64,000 bases of DNA from Sulfurospirillum halorespirans DSM 13726 (GTDB lineage Bacteria; Campylobacterota; Campylobacteria; Campylobacterales; Sulfurospirillaceae): NCBI RefSeq assembly GCF_001723605.1, contig NZ_CP017111.1:2790001-2854000 (forward strand), written 5' to 3'. Of the stretch, positions 43,372-52,735 are shown one piece after another. Position 1 is the stretch's first letter, and each line of letters begins with the position of its first letter. Under the pieces are notes generated by a model, which saw nothing but the letters and a program-made list of their open reading frames with translations, was not told the DNA's origin and made no database searches. Both the position numbers and the translations under genes were made by a program.

Positions 43372-44955
43372 TTAAATGTTTTCTCCTGCAACAAGACCAC
43401 ATACTAGACAGTCAGCAATCGCACAACTACCTAGACGACTCGCACCATGTGTACCGCCCGTTACTTCACCCGCAGCAAAAAGACCTGGGATTGGTTTATT
43501 GGTATTGGCTGAAATGACTTGTGCTTTCGTATTGATTTTTAGACCGCCCATGGTATGGTGAGGTTTTGGCACCAAACGAATCGCGTAGAATGGTCCTTTC
43601 ATATCGATAGGATCACCGCCTTTGAGCTCTTTAAGCGACTCACCTTTGAGGGTTTGTTTTTTGAACTCATCCTCAACACCATTTTTCACGTCTTCGTTGT
43701 ATTTTTTAACTGTTGCTTTGAGGGCGTCCGCAGGGATTTTATAGTTGGCAGCAAGGGCATCAAGCGTATCAAATTTTTTCATAACACCGCCAGCAGCCAA
43801 CCCTTTTTCAATGATAGGATAAATTTGCTCTTCAAAGGTATTGTACGTACCAATGGCAACGGGGTACATTTTTGGAGCTTCTCTTAGAATCACATACTCA
43901 GCGTCTGCTCGTGTTTTACGATCTGCCATTTCGTTCATGAAACGTTTACCGTTTCTAACATCAACAGCGACACCGAATTTAAACAACCCTTGTTGCGTAA
44001 GAAGTGGTGCTACACCAAAACCTCTCTCATCTGGGCTTGCCCATGGTCCTTGTTGAATCCAGTCAATATGCACAGGAAGTGCGCCGATTTGGAATGCTTT
44101 AAGCAATGCACCAGCAGTTGCTCCATCATGGTTGGTCGCATCCATATCTTCGACAAGGCGTGGATCTTGAATTTTTCTAAAGACTTTATCCATAGAGAAA
44201 CCACCTGATGCTAAGACAACACCTTTTTTCGCTTTGTAAACTTTTTTCTCTCCTGTTTTGTTTTCGACATCATCGCTGAGAAGTTTTGGATCAAAACGGT
44301 AGTTGATACGAGCTGTTACACCCACAACGCTGGTACCATCCGCACTCATCACAAAATCATCCATTTTGGTACGTGTCATGATTTTACAACCAGGAAGTTT
44401 CTCAACAAACTCATGCATCGGTTTAATAACGCCTGATCCGCTCATATTGTCAGTGACTAACGATCTAGGAGCTGAGTGTCCACCAAACCATGCTGGTTTA
44501 ACATCTTGCCATTTTGCGCCACATTTAATAGAGAAATCGAGTGCATCTTGAGATCGTTTAACAATGGTCTCCAATAATTCAACGTGGTTGATACCAAGAC
44601 CTGCTTTGAGACAATCTTTGATAAACATCTCACCCGAATCTTCAATACCGTATTTTTTTTGCCATGAGCTGTTAGGAACTGCCATACCACCGCCGTTGAT
44701 AACAGAGTTACCGCCAACGCGACCCATTTTCTCAAGAATAAGGACTTTATAACCTCTTTCAGCTGCTTTGGCTGCTGCTGCAAGACCTGCGAAACCTGTA
44801 CCGATAACGATAACATCGTACTCTTCATCAAACTTAACATCTTTCTCCGTTGGGGCTGCTGCCATTGCATTGCTAGCAGTTAGCATTGCTACACCCACTG
44901 TTCCAAGAGCACCTATTCTTAGGGCGTCACGTCTTGACATTGTCTCTTTACTCAT
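43372..44955 (-). CDS. Periplasmic flavocytochrome c flavin subunit, fumarate-reductase-like
   Basis: 527 residues with a Tat leader (SRRDALRIGALG). The FAD site is DVIVIGTGFAGLAAAAKAAERG near residue 50. Substrate-site residues compare with Shewanella fumarate reductase as follows: the proton-donating Arg is kept (KRFMNEMADRK), His504 is kept (KPHHTMGG) and Arg544 is kept (HGASRLGS). The segment holding His365 (IQAHPT) reads IQQGPW, so that His is missing. This suggests a different acceptor, perhaps a monocarboxylate such as methacrylate; that is inference. ATG after AAAGGAGTAATACA. Confidence 0.85.
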   Translation of the reverse strand: MSKETMSRRDALRIGALGTVGVAMLTASNAMAAAPTEKDVKFDEEYDVIVIGTGFAGLAAAAKAAERGYKVLILEKMGRVGGNSVINGGGMAVPNSSWQKKYGIEDSGEMFIKDCLKAGLGINHVELLETIVKRSQDALDFSIKCGAKWQDVKPAWFGGHSAPRSLVTDNMSGSGVIKPMHEFVEKLPGCKIMTRTKMDDFVMSADGTSVVGVTARINYRFDPKLLSDDVENKTGEKKVYKAKKGVVLASGGFSMDKVFRKIQDPRLVEDMDATNHDGATAGALLKAFQIGALPVHIDWIQQGPWASPDERGFGVAPLLTQQGLFKFGVAVDVRNGKRFMNEMADRKTRADAEYVILREAPKMYPVAIGTYNTFEEQIYPIIEKGLAAGGVMKKFDTLDALAANYKIPADALKATVKKYNEDVKNGVEDEFKKQTLKGESLKELKGGDPIDMKGPFYAIRLVPKPHHTMGGLKINTKAQVISANTNKPIPGLFAAGEVTGGTHGASRLGSCAIADCLVCGLVAGENI

Positions 44956-45182
44956 TGTATTACTCCTTTTTGAAATAGTGTTTTTTATTTCTAACTTAAT
45001 TTTAACAACTAGCTGTGAGATTTAATGTGAGATATGAATGAAAGAGATCATTTTCACCAAAGAGTGTTACATTTGACGAAAAATAGTTTGAAAATAGCCA
45101 AAATAGTCGGTTTTAGGGCACTTAAACGAGCCATTTGGCTTCTTTTTGTATAATTTACATTAAATAAGAAGGTTAAAAATTA

Positions 45183-45869
45183 ATGCAAACACGGTATGGC
45201 GATCGACAAAAGTGCTACAGCTGTTACAGACCCAAAAGCTCGTGCATGTGCGGACACATTCGATCCATTGAGACAAAGACGAAGTTTATCGTTTTGATGC
45301 ACCCCAAAGAGTTCAAAAAGACCAAAAATGGCACGGGACATCTCACACACCTCTCGCTTCCAAATTCTGAGCTTTTTATGGGAATTAATTTTAGTGACAA
45401 TGCGCGCATCAATGAAATCATCGCAACCCATGAGAGTTTCATTCTCTATCCATCTTCTCATGCGATCAACCTGAGTCATGAAAATCCGCTGAGCGAAAAA
45501 GCTTTACATGTAAACAAGCCTATGGCGATTTTTCTCATCGATTCGACATGGGCATGTTCGCTGAAAATGATGCGTGAGAGTAAGAATTTGCACGCACTGG
45601 CGCACATCAGTTTTGAGCCCACGAAGCGTTCAGAGTTTAAGATCAAAGAGCAACCGCTGGAGTACTGTTTATCGACCATGGAGTCCACACTCACGGTTTT
45701 AGAGCTTCTAAGTCACTGGCAAATCGAGACGATAAAACACGCACAGTTAGAAGCGTTTCTCACCCCGTTTCACGCGATGATCGACTATCAACTCGCGTGC
45801 ATCCAAAACCCATTGCATCAAGCGGTGAGATTCAAGCCCAAAAAAATTTCGTCAAACGTTTACATGTAA
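45183..45869 (+). CDS. DTW-domain tRNA-uridine aminocarboxypropyltransferase
   Basis: 228 residues. It adds the 3-amino-3-carboxypropyl group from SAM to uridine in tRNA (TapT/DTWD family). The Cys cluster CYSCYRPKSSCMCGHI near residue 12 probably binds zinc, followed by LMHPKEFKKTKNGTG, and the namesake motif appears as IDSTW near 121. LEYCLSTMESTLTVLELL is also conserved. The last codons are TAC-ATG-TAA, part of a TTACATGTAA; another copy lies inside at 45504-45513. Confidence 0.88.
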   Translation: MQTRYGDRQKCYSCYRPKSSCMCGHIRSIETKTKFIVLMHPKEFKKTKNGTGHLTHLSLPNSELFMGINFSDNARINEIIATHESFILYPSSHAINLSHENPLSEKALHVNKPMAIFLIDSTWACSLKMMRESKNLHALAHISFEPTKRSEFKIKEQPLEYCLSTMESTLTVLELLSHWQIETIKHAQLEAFLTPFHAMIDYQLACIQNPLHQAVRFKPKKISSNVYM

Positions 45870-45889
45870 GGATTTTTCTTTACATGTAA
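45860..45889. terminator. Paired TTACATGTAA hairpin between convergent genes
   Basis: Two exact TTACATGTAA copies start 20 bases apart (45860 and 45880). ACATGTAAGGA and TCTTTACATGT pair with one G-U, leaving a TTTT loop. The first copy contains the stop codon of the upstream gene; the convergent LysE gene ends at 45894. Confidence 0.6.
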
Positions 45890-45893
45890 AGAC

Positions 45894-46523
45894 TTATCCA
45901 AACGCGAGCCAGATACCAACACCAAGCATTAATGTGCCTGCAATGCGGTTCATCAACCTCACATTGTCGCCTTTTTGCAAAAAGATCCGCAAGGTATTGC
46001 CACCACTCGCGTAGATGATCATACAGATAAATTCAAGCGTTAAAATAATGGCTAAAAGTACGGATATTTGAGGAATAAGCGGTTTTGTTTGGTTGATAAA
46101 CGGCGGTAAAAGTGCTATGAAAAATGCCCACCCTTTTGGGTTAGCAATCGCCGTAATGAAGCCTTGAAGTGCCAAAGAAGTCGCGGAGATAGTCGCCGAA
46201 CACTCGGTATTGGAAAGTGCCATCTTGCCACGGTTCAGCCAGAGTTGCACACCCAAATAGCCCAAATAAAGCCCACCTGCGTATTTAAAAATCGTAAAAA
46301 TATCAGGATGATTGATCATAATCGCCGCGACACCAATGACCGAGGAAAGTGCAACAATTGCCACGCCAACTAACTCGCCTGCCATCATGTAAAAGGTGCG
46401 CTTAAGCCCAATACTCATGCCCAAACTCATCGCAAGCGTCATACACATGCCAGGAGTCACCGAGACAAAAAAGAAGGTGGGAAGAAAAATCGCCATAATC
46501 GAAAAATCAACTGCAGAAGCCAC
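45894..46523 (-). CDS. LysE-family exporter
   Basis: About 209 residues, six helices, of the LysE/RhtB amino-acid export family. FFFVSVTPGMCMTLAMSLGMSIGLKRTFYMMAGELVG at the N terminus is diagnostic (PGP-like motif as TPGM). FITAIANPKGWAFFIALLPPF follows. I chose the GTG at 46523 because AAAGGAT lies six bases upstream. A longer frame starts at 46559, and an internal Met at 46496 is the other option. Substrate unknown. Confidence 0.82.
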   Translation of the reverse strand: MASAVDFSIMAIFLPTFFFVSVTPGMCMTLAMSLGMSIGLKRTFYMMAGELVGVAIVALSSVIGVAAIMINHPDIFTIFKYAGGLYLGYLGVQLWLNRGKMALSNTECSATISATSLALQGFITAIANPKGWAFFIALLPPFINQTKPLIPQISVLLAIILTLEFICMIIYASGGNTLRIFLQKGDNVRLMNRIAGTLMLGVGIWLAFG

Positions 46524-46657
46524 GTCAAATCCTTTATTAAAAATAGTATTATAGCCCATCTCATCTTTCTAAAAAATGGAAGTTAATTTTAAACGGTTTC
46601 ATTTAATTTCAAGAAAGTTTCGTACAATGAAGCATTAATTTACGCAAAGGTTAAGTC

Positions 46658-47323
46658 ATGACCGTATCAGAAGCACTCAAAACACGAAAATCCGCACGCG
46701 CTTTTTTACCCAAGGAAGTTTCACCAACACTCATCCAAGCGATTTTAAACGATGCCAAACAAGCACCCTCAGGTGTCAATATGCAACCGTGGCACGTGTG
46801 TGTCGTGACTGGTGAGAAAAAATGCACGCTGGAAACCAAAGTCATCGAAGCCTTTGAGCAAGGTTTTAAAGAGGTCATGGACTATGCGTATTACCCATCC
46901 ACGTGGGAAGAGCCCTATAAAAGTCGCCGAAAAGAGACAGGGCTTTTGATGTACAGCACACTGGGCATCGCCAAAGAGGACAAACCAAGGCAAATCGAAC
47001 AATGGAAACTCAACTACCGCGCCTTTGATGCACCCGTAGTACTCTACTTTTTTATCGACGCGAATTTAGAAAAAGGCTCCTACCTCGACTATGGTATGTT
47101 TTTGCAGTCCGTTATGCTGAGTGCCACAGAAAAAGGGTTAGCGACCTGCCCACAAGCCGCTTTGGCTGAATTTCCAAGTATCGTTAAAGATGAGCTTGGA
47201 ACACCAGAGAACATGCTTCTGCTGTGCGGTATGGCGCTCGGATATGAAGATAAAGAAGCACTCATCAACAGCTACCGAACACCTCGCATTAGCCTTGATG
47301 CGTTTGTAACATTCCACCGTTGA
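46658..47323 (+). CDS. Nitroreductase-family FMN protein
   Basis: 221 residues. ALKTRKSARAFLPKEVSPTLI and APSGVNMQPWHVCVVTG are the FMN-contacting segments. GMFLQSVMLSATEKGLATCPQAALAEFPSIV and LLCGMALGYEDKEALIN complete the fold. The insertion EEPYKSRRKETGLLMYSTLGI near residue 85 matches the NfnB-like/NADH dehydrogenase subgroup. It probably reduces nitro compounds or quinones. ATG after AAAGGTTAAGTC. Confidence 0.85.
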   Translation: MTVSEALKTRKSARAFLPKEVSPTLIQAILNDAKQAPSGVNMQPWHVCVVTGEKKCTLETKVIEAFEQGFKEVMDYAYYPSTWEEPYKSRRKETGLLMYSTLGIAKEDKPRQIEQWKLNYRAFDAPVVLYFFIDANLEKGSYLDYGMFLQSVMLSATEKGLATCPQAALAEFPSIVKDELGTPENMLLLCGMALGYEDKEALINSYRTPRISLDAFVTFHR

Positions 47324-47382
47324 GCGCATTCTTTCATCTAACCCATTTTCAAGTACAATACCTCAAAACAAAAGGATAACGT

Positions 47383-47835
47383 ATGCGTCTACTTGGCAAT
47401 GTTCTGTGGTTTCTTTTAGGTGGCGTTTTTATGGGGCTTTCGTGGTGGTTTTTTGGCGTCATTGCCTTGCTTACGATTGTTGGGATTCCTTGGGCAAAAG
47501 CCTGCTTTGTCATCGGTCAATTTACGTTCTTCCCCTTTGGCAAAGAGTCCATTAGCCGCAAATCACTGCATCAAAAAGAGGACATCGGCACGGGAACATT
47601 GGGGCTTATCGGTAACGTTTTTTGGTTTGTCTTTGCTGGTATTTGGCTTGCCATTGGGCACATTATGTCTGCCATTGCGTGCTTTGTAACGATCATCGGC
47701 ATTCCGTTTGCGATCCAACACCTTAAACTGGCGCTCATTTCACTCGCACCCATCGGACAAACCATCGTTGATAAAGAGGTCGCCGCGGTGATTCGTCAAA
47801 AAGAGGCGGAAGATTTTGTGGAACAATCACGCTAA
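47383..47835 (+). CDS. YccF-domain inner-membrane protein
   Basis: 150 residues built of two YccF (DUF307) repeats. The first is LLGNVLWFLLGGVFMGLSWWFFGVIALLTIVGIPWAKACF and the second is LIGNVFWFVFAGIWLAIGHIMSAIACFVTIIGIPFAIQHL. Each holds two helices and a G-I-P-x-A turn. Function is unknown; the repeat arrangement suggests it was once a dimer of single-domain proteins. Good Shine-Dalgarno AAAAGGATAACGT. Confidence 0.85.
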   Translation: MRLLGNVLWFLLGGVFMGLSWWFFGVIALLTIVGIPWAKACFVIGQFTFFPFGKESISRKSLHQKEDIGTGTLGLIGNVFWFVFAGIWLAIGHIMSAIACFVTIIGIPFAIQHLKLALISLAPIGQTIVDKEVAAVIRQKEAEDFVEQSR

Positions 47836-47838
47836 ACA

Positions 47839-48309
47839 ATGCCCATAACGATCCACCCCTTTGACACTCAATTTACCACCGAAATTGTTAACCTCCATCA
47901 CGCCTGCGTGCATGCGATTGACCCTGCTATCTATTCGCTTGAACAGCAAGAAGCATGGGCGCATACGCCCCCTAATTATTCGTATTGGGAGAAAAGGCTT
48001 TCTCTTAAAAAACCTTTTGTGGCGATGGTGGAAACAACCATTGTCGGGTTCATAGAGCTCGAAGAGAACGGGCATATCGACTGCGCGTACACGCATCCAA
48101 CGTATCAAAAGTGTGGCGTGATGAGCACACTTTATGCGTACACAGAAAATGTAGCACAGCAAAAAGGCATAAAACGCTTATTCCTCGAAGCCTCCATCGT
48201 GGCAAAACCTTTTTTTGAAAAGCGAGGTTTTGTCGCACTCACGCGCAATGATATCAAGAGAAATGGGCAAATGATCGTCAATTTTTCGATGGAAAAAATA
48301 CTCAGCTGA
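47839..48309 (+). CDS. GNAT-family N-acetyltransferase
   Basis: 156 residues. FVAMVETTIVGFIELEENGHIDCAYTHPTYQKCGVMSTLYAY contains the central strand and the acetyl-CoA loop region (QKCGVMSTL in place of Q/RxxGxG/A). It ends with FLEASIVAKPFFEKRGFVALTRN, typical of YafP-like acetyltransferases. The substrate is unknown. It begins four bases after the YccF gene without a clear ribosome site, so it is probably translationally coupled. Confidence 0.82.
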   Translation: MPITIHPFDTQFTTEIVNLHHACVHAIDPAIYSLEQQEAWAHTPPNYSYWEKRLSLKKPFVAMVETTIVGFIELEENGHIDCAYTHPTYQKCGVMSTLYAYTENVAQQKGIKRLFLEASIVAKPFFEKRGFVALTRNDIKRNGQMIVNFSMEKILS

Positions 48310-48406
48310 ATCTTTACATGTAAAACCATTTTAACCTCATTTCTTCTTGACCCTGTAATGTGTTCGTACTATAATCACCCTAACGCTATCTGAAGGAGGA
48401 CGCATT

Positions 48407-48910
48407 ATGTATGTACTATTGGTCGCAAGTTTAAATGAAAATATGAAGTTGGCACGAAGAATAGAAAAAAGCCTAGAAACACTGGGCGTCAAAAGCAAAA
48501 TCATCAATTTAGTCGATTTGAACATCACCTTGTACGACTCAACAAAAGAGGAAAATGACGGCATTCCAAGCAAAATCACGGAGCTCTCAAGCACCATGAA
48601 AACCGCTTCAGGCTACATCGTCGTATCGCCCGAATACAACTACTCCATTCCGCCAACACTCACCAACGTCATCGCATGGCTCTCCAGAAACGGTGAGGAT
48701 TTCAGAGAACTCTTCACCCTAAAATACGTCCAACTCGCAACGCACTCAGGCGTGGGAGGAAATGACGTCTGCAACGCGATGCGTTTACAGTTTTCAAAAC
48801 TCGGAGCCGTTGTCGCGCCCAGAGAGATTGTAACGACGCCCAAAAAAGAGGTTGAAGAAGCTAGTTTGCAGAGGATTTTGAGCCAGTTTGTGGGGATTTC
48901 GCAGAAGTAA
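48407..48910 (+). CDS. NAD(P)H-dependent FMN reductase
   Basis: 167 residues of flavodoxin fold. LLVASLNENMKLARRIEKSLETLG replaces the usual GS-x-R loop at the N terminus. YIVVSPEYNYSIPPTLTNVIAWLSR near residue 66 is the family signature (PEYNxSxPxxLKN). LATHSGVGGNDVCNAMRLQFSKLGAVV follows. It reduces FMN or quinones. ATG after GAAGGAGGACGCATT. Confidence 0.85.
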   Translation: MYVLLVASLNENMKLARRIEKSLETLGVKSKIINLVDLNITLYDSTKEENDGIPSKITELSSTMKTASGYIVVSPEYNYSIPPTLTNVIAWLSRNGEDFRELFTLKYVQLATHSGVGGNDVCNAMRLQFSKLGAVVAPREIVTTPKKEVEEASLQRILSQFVGISQK

Positions 48911-48977
48911 AAATAATTTTTGAAATTGGATACAATTAGAGAATAAACTTTTATACTCCAAAGAACAGAGCTAATCT

Positions 48978-49631
48978 ATGCAAAATGAAAAGACTTTATT
49001 AGTATCGTTAACCTATGAAAACCTAACTAAAAAAATTTTAAAGAGCTTTTTTAATTTTTTTATGTTGCCCATCATCTTAGGCTTAAATATTATGCTCATC
49101 ATAGCGATAGTAAGACATAAAAATCTCATTGAATCCTTAGCACTGTCTATTACTTTATTAATTGTAATGGGAGTATTTTTTTTAACTATCGTGCTATTTT
49201 TATTGTCAATGAAATTTTTACTGCGTAGATATTCTCAGCTTGAAATCTTTGAAGAAAAAATTATCATTAACAACACTACTACATGTCTAATTTCTGATAT
49301 AGAATTTGTTCCTATGCCTTCCTTCTTAAGTAAGTCATCACGGTGGTTTGAATTAAAAGAAAAAAACTCAGATCAAGTTATTGCACATTTTGTTTATAGA
49401 TTTTACAATACTTACTTCTTCAAACACTCTCCTGAAATTGTTAAAAAAATCATACAAAATGACCATTCACTTGAATTAAATACTCTACTTCAAATGATAA
49501 AACAAGATACAGAAGAGTGTGTGAGAATACAAAATCGAAATGAAGATATACGAACACTAACAATTTTATTGTTTTTAGTATTGATATTTTTGACTTGTCA
49601 AATCTATTTTACGAACTTTTTTCACATGTAA
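48978..49631 (+). CDS. Membrane protein of unknown function
   Basis: 217 residues with two adjacent helices near 25-75 (FFNFFMLPIILGLNIMLIIAIV; LIVMGVFFLTIVLFLLSMKFLL) and one at the C terminus (LTILLFLVLIFLTCQIYF). Between them lies a cytoplasmic domain. No family recognised. The DNA is notably AT-rich compared with its neighbours. The final codons CAC-ATG-TAA are part of a TCACATGTAA, one base off the dispersed palindrome. Confidence 0.55.
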   Translation: MQNEKTLLVSLTYENLTKKILKSFFNFFMLPIILGLNIMLIIAIVRHKNLIESLALSITLLIVMGVFFLTIVLFLLSMKFLLRRYSQLEIFEEKIIINNTTTCLISDIEFVPMPSFLSKSSRWFELKEKNSDQVIAHFVYRFYNTYFFKHSPEIVKKIIQNDHSLELNTLLQMIKQDTEECVRIQNRNEDIRTLTILLFLVLIFLTCQIYFTNFFHM

Positions 49632-49651
49632 GGAAAAATCCTTACATGTAA
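49622..49651. terminator. Paired palindrome hairpin between convergent genes
   Basis: TCACATGTAA at 49622 and TTACATGTAA at 49642 start 20 bases apart. ACATGTAAGGA (49624-49634) pairs perfectly with TCCTTACATGT (49639-49649) around an AAAA loop. The first copy holds the stop codon of the upstream gene; cusA ends at 49658. Confidence 0.65.
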
Positions 49652-49657
49652 ACCCTC

Positions 49658-52600
49658 TCACTCCTCAATTTTCTGCATCCTATAGTACAACACTGGAATC
49701 ACCAAAAGCGTCAAAATCGCCGAACTCACAACACCACCGATCATCGGGGCGGCGATGCGTTGCATGACTTCACTTCCGACACCGTTTAACCACATGATCG
49801 GCAAAAGTCCTCCAAGTATGGCAAAAACAGTCATCAGTTTGGGGCGGACTCTTAAAACGGCGCCTTCAAAGATGGCTTCTTGAATGTTTTTTGCCGTTCT
49901 TTCTTTTACATGTAAAATGGCTTCTTCAAGGTAGATGATCATCACAATCGCCGTCTCCACCGCGATGCCAATAAGGGCTAAAAAGCCCACAATAACGGCA
50001 ATGGAGAGGTTAAAATTTAGATAATCCACATATAAAAACCCACCTACGGCTGCGAGAGGCAAAGTTAAAAAGACCAAAAGCGCATTTTTAAACGAGCCAA
50101 GTCCGAGGTAGATAAGCACAAACGTCACCAAAAGTGTGAGCGGAAGAATGAACTGCAAGCGCTCCATTGCACTTTCTAGGTACTCGCTCTCCCCTGCCCA
50201 ACCGATGTAAAAGCCCGTTGGTAACTCCACGCTCTCTTTCAGAATTTTGTTGGCTTCCTCTTTATAAGTCTTAGACGAAAAGCCCTCTTTTAGGGTGATG
50301 TAGATGTAATTAACCTTCTTGCCCATTTCAGACTTTAACTCACTCGCACCCACGTCGTAACCAAGTTCCACAAAGTGCCCTAAACGTTGGAACCCGTACG
50401 GTGTTTTGATGGTCAGCTCGCTAATGGAAATCAGGTCTTTGCGACTCTCTTCTTCCAACCTGAGTGTAATCGGGTAACGCTCAATGCCTTGGTAAAACGT
50501 CGTTACTTTTGAGCCACCAATAGCGTTGTCGACAAAGTTGAGGATTTCCTCTTTGGTTAGCCCATAAGAGGCAATATTTTCAGGCTTAAGCGTCATATTG
50601 AGATAGTAGCCGCTGTTCGCCTTGTCCGCAAAAACGCTTTTGGTTCCCTCATAGTTTGCAAGCACACTGGCGATTTTATTGGCACTATATTCTAAGGCTT
50701 GGTCATTGTCGCCGTACAGTTTGATGCCAAGCGGTGTGCGTATACCTGTAAGTAGCATATCGATGCGCCCACGAATTGGGTATGTCCACGAATTTGTCAG
50801 TCCCAAAAGTTGAAGCTGTTCGTTCATCTCATCGCGAAGTTTTTCATACGTCATACCCTCTCTCCACTGCTCTTTGGGTTTGAGCTGTATGATCGTCTCC
50901 GTCATCGAAAGTGGAGCAGGATCAGTCGCACTTTCCGCGCGCCCTGCTTTAGCAAAGGAACTCTGCACCTCTGGAAAGCTTTTGATGACCTCATTGCTCT
51001 TTTGTGCGTACTCTTTTGCCATCTCGATGCTGATACCAAACGGTGTGACGGGCATATACATAAACGTCTGCTCATTTAGAGGTGGCATAAACTCCCAGCG
51101 CTGTTTCGTAAACGTATAATAGCCCAGCACCAAAAAGCCGATGAACGCAACCATAGCGATGTACCAAAAACGCATATGCAGTCTCAAAAGTGGTGCATAA
51201 AGCCAGATGAAAAAGCGGTTGAGCGGATTTCTGTCTTCCTCAAGAATTTTGCCTTTGACAAAAAAGAGCATCAAAAGCGGAACAAGGGTGATAGAGAGCA
51301 CCGCGCCAATAAGCATTGCAAACGTTTTGGTGTAGGCTAAGGGTTTAAAGAGCGCACCTTCTTGACCGCTAAGCGCAAAGATAGGCAAGAAACTAACCAC
51401 AATGAGCAAAAGAGCAAAAAAGATCGGGCGACCGACTTGTTTGGACGAAGCAATGATGATGGCTTTGCGCTCCTCTTCGCTTTTCATCTCACCGTGTGAA
51501 AGCTTCTTATGCACATTTTCGATCATCACGATACACGCATCGACCATCGCACCAATAGCAATGGCAATGCCGCCTAAACTCATAATGTTCGACTCCAAGC
51601 CAAAAAGTTTCATCGCTAAAAAGGTCATAGCAATGGTGAGAGGCAGAACAATGATGACAACAAGCGCGCTTCTAAAGTGAAGCAAGAAAAGCATAACGAC
51701 TGCCAACACTACGATGCTCTCTTCAAAAAGGGCACGTTTGAGGTTGTTGATCGCTTTGGTGATAAGATCGCTTCTATCGTACGTTGTCACCACTTCTACA
51801 TCGTTTACATGTAAACTTGCTAGCTTCTCTTTAACCGCTTGGATGACCTTGTAAGCGTTCTCTTTGTGGCGCACAACCACCACACCACCCACAACCTCAC
51901 CCTCACCGTTGAGTTCTGCCAAACCACTGCGGTAGTTTGGAACAACACGCGTATCCGCAATGTCTGAGAGTTTCAAAGGAATGCCATTGACTGTTTTGAT
52001 GGTAATGCCTGCTATCTCTTCCAATGAACGCGCAAAACCTCTGGCTTGGATGATCTGCTCAAAGCCATTTTCAAGCACCACTCGCCCACCCAAATCGCTG
52101 TTGTTTTTGGAAAGTGCGTTCATAAGATCATCGATGCTTAGGTTATACTTGTAGAGTGCGTCCGGGCGTAATGTGACTTCATAGTCTTTTACAAAACCGC
52201 CCACACTCGCTACTTCACTGACCCCCTCAACACCCAAAAGTGCATAGCGGTAGAGGTAGTCTTGAATGCTTCGAAGATCATCAAGACTTCGATTTTGAGA
52301 TGTGAGTGCGTACTCAAAAGCCCAACCAATGCCCGTCGCATCAGGTCCTAGCTTGATGGTCGCATTTTTCGGTGCATTTTTAGAGACATTTTGGATGACT
52401 TCATTGACCCTATCTCGCGCCCAGTAAAGGTCAGTGCCATCTTCAAAGATGATGTAAACGATGGCATTTTCATACGAGGTAAATGCACGCACGGTTTTGG
52501 TTTTGGCAACCGATAAAAGTGCATTGGTTAGCTCATAAATGATTTGGTTTTCAATAATCTTAGGCGATTGACCCAAGTATTTGACATTGACGATAACCTG

Positions 52601-52735
52601 CGGCGGTGTGAGGTCTGGCAATGCGTCTAATGGTGTCTGCTTAATCGCCCAAAAAGAGAGAAAAGCAGCGATGAGCAAGGTTAGCAGAAGTAGCGCTTTG
52701 TTTTTAACGCTACTTTCAATGATACTCTCGATCAT
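49658..52735 (-). CDS. cusA: CusA-like heavy-metal RND efflux pump
   Basis: A 1025-residue inner-membrane pump with 12 helices. IKQTPLDALPDLTPPQVIV at the start is diagnostic for the HME-RND (CusA/CzcA) group. The proton-relay Asp/Glu are in GAMVDACIVMIENVHKKL near 400-415, and GIAVETAIVMIIYLEEA lies in the second half. GRIDMLLTGIRTPLGIKLYG and several exposed Met fit a Cu(I)/Ag(I) methionine pathway. It overlaps cusB by four bases. Two TTACATGTAA copies encode L-H-V-K/N. The cupredoxin-like protein upstream supports copper or silver. Confidence 0.9.
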   Translation of the reverse strand: MIESIIESSVKNKALLLLTLLIAAFLSFWAIKQTPLDALPDLTPPQVIVNVKYLGQSPKIIENQIIYELTNALLSVAKTKTVRAFTSYENAIVYIIFEDGTDLYWARDRVNEVIQNVSKNAPKNATIKLGPDATGIGWAFEYALTSQNRSLDDLRSIQDYLYRYALLGVEGVSEVASVGGFVKDYEVTLRPDALYKYNLSIDDLMNALSKNNSDLGGRVVLENGFEQIIQARGFARSLEEIAGITIKTVNGIPLKLSDIADTRVVPNYRSGLAELNGEGEVVGGVVVVRHKENAYKVIQAVKEKLASLHVNDVEVVTTYDRSDLITKAINNLKRALFEESIVVLAVVMLFLLHFRSALVVIIVLPLTIAMTFLAMKLFGLESNIMSLGGIAIAIGAMVDACIVMIENVHKKLSHGEMKSEEERKAIIIASSKQVGRPIFFALLLIVVSFLPIFALSGQEGALFKPLAYTKTFAMLIGAVLSITLVPLLMLFFVKGKILEEDRNPLNRFFIWLYAPLLRLHMRFWYIAMVAFIGFLVLGYYTFTKQRWEFMPPLNEQTFMYMPVTPFGISIEMAKEYAQKSNEVIKSFPEVQSSFAKAGRAESATDPAPLSMTETIIQLKPKEQWREGMTYEKLRDEMNEQLQLLGLTNSWTYPIRGRIDMLLTGIRTPLGIKLYGDNDQALEYSANKIASVLANYEGTKSVFADKANSGYYLNMTLKPENIASYGLTKEEILNFVDNAIGGSKVTTFYQGIERYPITLRLEEESRKDLISISELTIKTPYGFQRLGHFVELGYDVGASELKSEMGKKVNYIYITLKEGFSSKTYKEEANKILKESVELPTGFYIGWAGESEYLESAMERLQFILPLTLLVTFVLIYLGLGSFKNALLVFLTLPLAAVGGFLYVDYLNFNLSIAVIVGFLALIGIAVETAIVMIIYLEEAILHVKERTAKNIQEAIFEGAVLRVRPKLMTVFAILGGLLPIMWLNGVGSEVMQRIAAPMIGGVVSSAILTLLVIPVLYYRMQKIEE

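Noticed and set aside
46523-46559. LysE-family start at 46559
   Set aside because: The extra residues are unlike the family's N terminus and the GTG at 46523 has a better ribosome site.
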